Shown: positions 61,202-64,000 of the stretch, in pieces
How positions within the stretch are numbered: the stretch's first letter is position 1
Layout of the letters: each line of letters opens with the position of its first letter
NCBI RefSeq assembly: GCF_000374365.1
Contig: NZ_KB894120.1
Span: forward strand, 62,001 to 126,000
DNA length: 64,000 bases
DNA from: Bacteroides gallinarum DSM 18171 = JCM 13658
GTDB lineage: Bacteria > Bacteroidota > Bacteroidia > Bacteroidales > Bacteroidaceae
Direction of reading: 5' to 3'
The notes under the pieces: generated by a model
What the model saw: the letters and a program-made list of their open reading frames with translations, nothing else
The model's database searches: none
Told to the model about the DNA's origin: nothing
Translations under genes and position numbers: made by a program

Positions 61202-64000
61202 TTAAAAAGTTACATTTACGCCTAAACTGAGAATTTTCATAATCGGATAAGTATTATCATCACGTGTCAATTCACCTTCCGGGTCGAACACCTTTAGTTT
61301 ATCGAATGTTAACAAGTTATAACCGGTAAACTGAACGGATAACTTTGAAGCGCCGATTGCCTTCAATATTTTCTGGCTGGTAATATTATATCCTACTGTC
61401 AAGTTTTTCAATTTTATATAGGATGCATCTTTCAACCATACACGGGATGTTCCCAAATTGTTCGAACTCGAAATAGACAGACGCGGATATTCGGCTGTTG
61501 CTGCCGTCTCCGGCGTCCAACGTCCGTCTGCCATATATTGATAAAGTACCTGTCCTTGATAGAAGGGGCGCATATAGGCATTCGTCATATACATATCGCA
61601 CTCTGCAACTCCCGTCCAATTCATCGAAGCAAAAAATCCTTTATATTCTCCACCAAAGTTCAAACCAAAGGTGTAAGCCGGACGTTTGGGATTTCCTATT
61701 TTCATCTGGTCATCATTATCAATCACATTGTCTCCGTTCAAATCCGCATACTTGATATCGCCCGGGTACCTTTTGCCTTGAGGCTGCGGTAAATCGGCAC
61801 GCAACGTACCGTCCTCGTTAAAATCATCTTCATCATAAAACCCTTGCGCTACAAAACCGAAACGGGCTCCTACCTCATTGCCCGTTCTCCACATATAGGG
61901 TTCATTGGGTTCTACTTCATCTTGATAGATAATTTTATTTTTCGAATAAGAAACGTTCGCATTGATGTAATATGAGAAGTCTTTAATCCGGTCATTCCAT
62001 TTCAAATCAATTTCATAGCCTTGATTATTTACTTTACCCATATTGACTACCGGTAGCAAACCGTCCATTGAAATTAGAGAAGGGATGGTAGAGCGCTGAA
62101 TTAAAATATCCCGGCGATTTTCACGGAAATAATCAGCCGTCAGTTTCAAACGGTCATCAAAGAAATAAGCATCGATACCATAGTTCTGCTTTAGTGCCGT
62201 TTCCCAGGTAACATTGGGATTTCCCAATCGCAATTCTCTGGCGGCAGCCATATAAGCAGTATTCGTCAATCCGAATATATACCCGTTCTTATCCTGATAT
62301 GTTTTTTCCAGCCATTCCGAATCATTGATAGAATAAGAGTCCGGCAGATAGAGAAAACGGTTGCTGGACATATTATCATTGCCTACTAATCCGACAGAAG
62401 CACGTATTTTCAGGTATGTCAGAAACTTGTTTTTGGGAAAGAAGTCTTCTTCTGTTATGATATACCCTATCGAACCTGCCGGAAACGTTCCGAAACGCTT
62501 ATCAGGGGCAAAATTCTCGGAGCCGTTATGACCGATGTTAAACTCGGCCATATATTTGGATTTATAATCATAGGTTACACGACCTACCAAACCGACATAA
62601 GCTGTCGGCACATCCGTATATTGCTTAGGGTAGTATTTCTTGCTCTGATTGTACAATAATAAAGCACCTACACTATGTTCCCCAAATTCCCGGTTATAGC
62701 GGATGCTGCCTTCAACATACCAATCACGTCCACGGCTTTTACTTCCTTCACCGTAAGTTTTCATCATATTCTGTCCGGTTATCCGGTAAACTACGGTTTT
62801 ATCGAAATCGGGGTCATTTATATCGAGACCGGAACCATCGACCTCCGACTTATAGTAGGGGGTATAGGTTTCAATATGCCCCCTGACTGTTCTGACATAC
62901 GAATAATCCGTATTATACGAACCTTTTATATCGACAGAAAGCCCTTTTGTTATAAAATCCAATTTTTGGGTCAAATTCAGGTCGAATGTCATATTATTCG
63001 ACACTTTCCGGTCATAACCGTAACCGTAGAACTTATCGAGAACCTGGTTATTCATTTCAATACCCGGAAAACGCGTACTTTGCACCATCACCTTTTTCCC
63101 ATCGATAATTCCCGGAGAAGAAAAAGGCTGGGTCCAAGTAAACTGTTTCCAAATATCTCCGCTTTTACCCGGATCGCGTTGATTGCCGACAATACCGCCC
63201 ATATTGAATTTCAAGGTTGTGGTACGGGTGAGGTTTACATCCAAATTGGCACGATAATTATACCGGGTATAATTGTAATTGTTGTTATAATCCAAGCCTT
63301 CCAGCTTTTTGAACAAACCGTTCTGATAGAGGAAACCCAATGAAACAAAATACCGGATATCCTTTGTTCCACCCGATATATTTACATTATGCTGAGTCTG
63401 GATAGCGACCTTGTTCATCATGTAATCATACCAGTTTATATTCGGATACATAATAGGATCGTCTCCCAAACGGAAACGCTCCAAATCATAAGGCTGAAAA
63501 GTCAACTGGTCTTCTGCAATTCCATCATTGCGCTGGGCTTCTGTATATAAAGAAGCGGTCGTATAACTGTCTGCCGTTTCTAACAAACGCGTAGGCATCT
63601 GGATACCGACATTGGAACTGACGGACACTTTTGTTTTACCTTCCTCACCCCGGCGGGTAGTTACCAGAATTACTCCATTTGCACCGCGTACACCGAATAC
63701 GGCTGTAGCCGACGCATCTTTCAACACATTTATAGACTCTATTTCATTGGGGTCCATTTGGAAGAAAGAACGCTCTACCCCATCTACCAAAACAAGAGGA
63801 GCAGCTCCCCCTTCAGTCAGCGACCCAACGCCACGGACAAAAATTTTCGCATCATCAGCACCAGGTTGTCCGCTGGACTGCATGGACGAAACGCCCGGCA
63901 ATTGTCCTGCCAAGGAATTGGCAATACTGGCACTTGGGGATTTTAACAATGCATCTGTTCCCACACTTGAAATCGCACCGGTTAATGTAGCTTTCTTTTG
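61202..64000 (-). CDS. SusC/RagA-family TonB-linked transporter, 5' end cut by window
   Basis: The frame is open to the right edge. The GTG at 63964 is not the start, because in-frame sequence upstream reads KKATLTGAISSVGTD, the usual segment after the SusC TonB box. The signal peptide, CarboxypepD_reg-like domain and TonB box are therefore outside. The plug (LAGQLPGVSSMQSSGQPG, IFVRGVGSL, PLVLVDGVERS, NVLKDASATAVFGVRGANG) and the barrel ending in ILSLGVNVTF are complete. It is the first visible gene of the minus-strand operon and pairs with the SusD gene at 59428. Confidence 0.95.
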   Translation of the reverse strand, partial: QKKATLTGAISSVGTDALLKSPSASIANSLAGQLPGVSSMQSSGQPGADDAKIFVRGVGSLTEGGAAPLVLVDGVERSFFQMDPNEIESINVLKDASATAVFGVRGANGVILVTTRRGEEGKTKVSVSSNVGIQMPTRLLETADSYTTASLYTEAQRNDGIAEDQLTFQPYDLERFRLGDDPIMYPNINWYDYMMNKVAIQTQHNVNISGGTKDIRYFVSLGFLYQNGLFKKLEGLDYNNNYNYTRYNYRANLDVNLTRTTTLKFNMGGIVGNQRDPGKSGDIWKQFTWTQPFSSPGIIDGKKVMVQSTRFPGIEMNNQVLDKFYGYGYDRKVSNNMTFDLNLTQKLDFITKGLSVDIKGSYNTDYSYVRTVRGHIETYTPYYKSEVDGSGLDINDPDFDKTVVYRITGQNMMKTYGEGSKSRGRDWYVEGSIRYNREFGEHSVGALLLYNQSKKYYPKQYTDVPTAYVGLVGRVTYDYKSKYMAEFNIGHNGSENFAPDKRFGTFPAGSIGYIITEEDFFPKNKFLTYLKIRASVGLVGNDNMSSNRFLYLPDSYSINDSEWLEKTYQDKNGYIFGLTNTAYMAAARELRLGNPNVTWETALKQNYGIDAYFFDDRLKLTADYFRENRRDILIQRSTIPSLISMDGLLPVVNMGKVNNQGYEIDLKWNDRIKDFSYYINANVSYSKNKIIYQDEVEPNEPYMWRTGNEVGARFGFVAQGFYDEDDFNEDGTLRADLPQPQGKRYPGDIKYADLNGDNVIDNDDQMKIGNPKRPAYTFGLNFGGEYKGFFASMNWTGVAECDMYMTNAYMRPFYQGQVLYQYMADGRWTPETAATAEYPRLSISSSNNLGTSRVWLKDASYIKLKNLTVGYNITSQKILKAIGASKLSVQFTGYNLLTFDKLKVFDPEGELTRDDNTYPIMKILSLGVNVTF

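Noticed and set aside
63962-63964. GTG at 63964 as the start of the last SusC gene
   Set aside because: The frame continues upstream with conserved SusC sequence (KKATLTGAISSV), so the true start is outside the window.

Overview
The window looks like a chromosomal segment of a gut Bacteroides or close relative (Bacteroidales). The evidence is three SusC/SusD pairs, a hybrid two-component regulator, sulfatases with the serine-type S-x-P-S-R motif, Bacteroides-type -7 promoter boxes (TAnnTTTG), lipoproteins with acidic residues after the acylated Cys, and a XusABC-like iron operon. The species cannot be told from the sequence. Most of the window is a large polysaccharide utilization locus (PUL), or two abutting PULs, for a uronic-acid-containing, sulfated and probably fucosylated glycan. 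No tRNA, rRNA or CRISPR array was seen.

Layout, plus strand, 1-44909. A heparinase II/III-type lyase (cut by the window edge) and an S1 sulfatase come first. Next is a surface-protein block: a DUF3575 protein and two fimbrillin-like DUF6562-type lipoproteins. A second heparinase II/III-type lyase follows, then a tandem pair of chondroitin-ABC-lyase-like (PL8-fold) enzymes, a GH29 fucosidase, a second S1 sulfatase, a GH88 unsaturated uronyl hydrolase, a third and divergent heparinase II/III-type lyase and a jelly-roll protein. The hybrid two-component regulator at 24310 and another GH29 end this block. An iron module (xusA broken by a stop codon, xusB, xusC) occupies 30319-35485. The plus strand then resumes with a fourth lyase, a SusC/SusD pair and a third GH29.

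Centre, 45013-48532. A compact cassette sits exactly where the two arms converge. It holds an HU-like DNA-binding gene and a divergent VirE/BT4734-type P-loop NTPase. A 102-bp nested inverted repeat separates the two genes. The cassette ends are mirror images, each with four copies of a GTCGTCACT-type motif and an outer 22-nt terminal inverted repeat matching at 20 positions. It is the best candidate here for an undescribed element.

Right arm, minus strand, 64000-48640. It reads SusC (cut by the window edge), SusD, SusC, SusD, a fifth heparinase II/III-type lyase and two more DUF6562-type lipoproteins. It is visibly more AT-rich than the left arm.

How the genes could work together (inference): surface lipoproteins and lyases capture and cut the polymer, SusC/D pairs import oligosaccharides, and periplasmic lyases, sulfatases and fucosidases remove decorations. 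GH88 then hydrolyses the unsaturated uronic acid left by the lyases, and the regulator senses an intermediate. PL8-type lyases, heparinase-type lyases, GH88, sulfatases and three fucosidases together suggest a fucosylated glycosaminoglycan, for example fucosylated chondroitin sulfate. Other fucose- and uronate-containing polymers remain possible.
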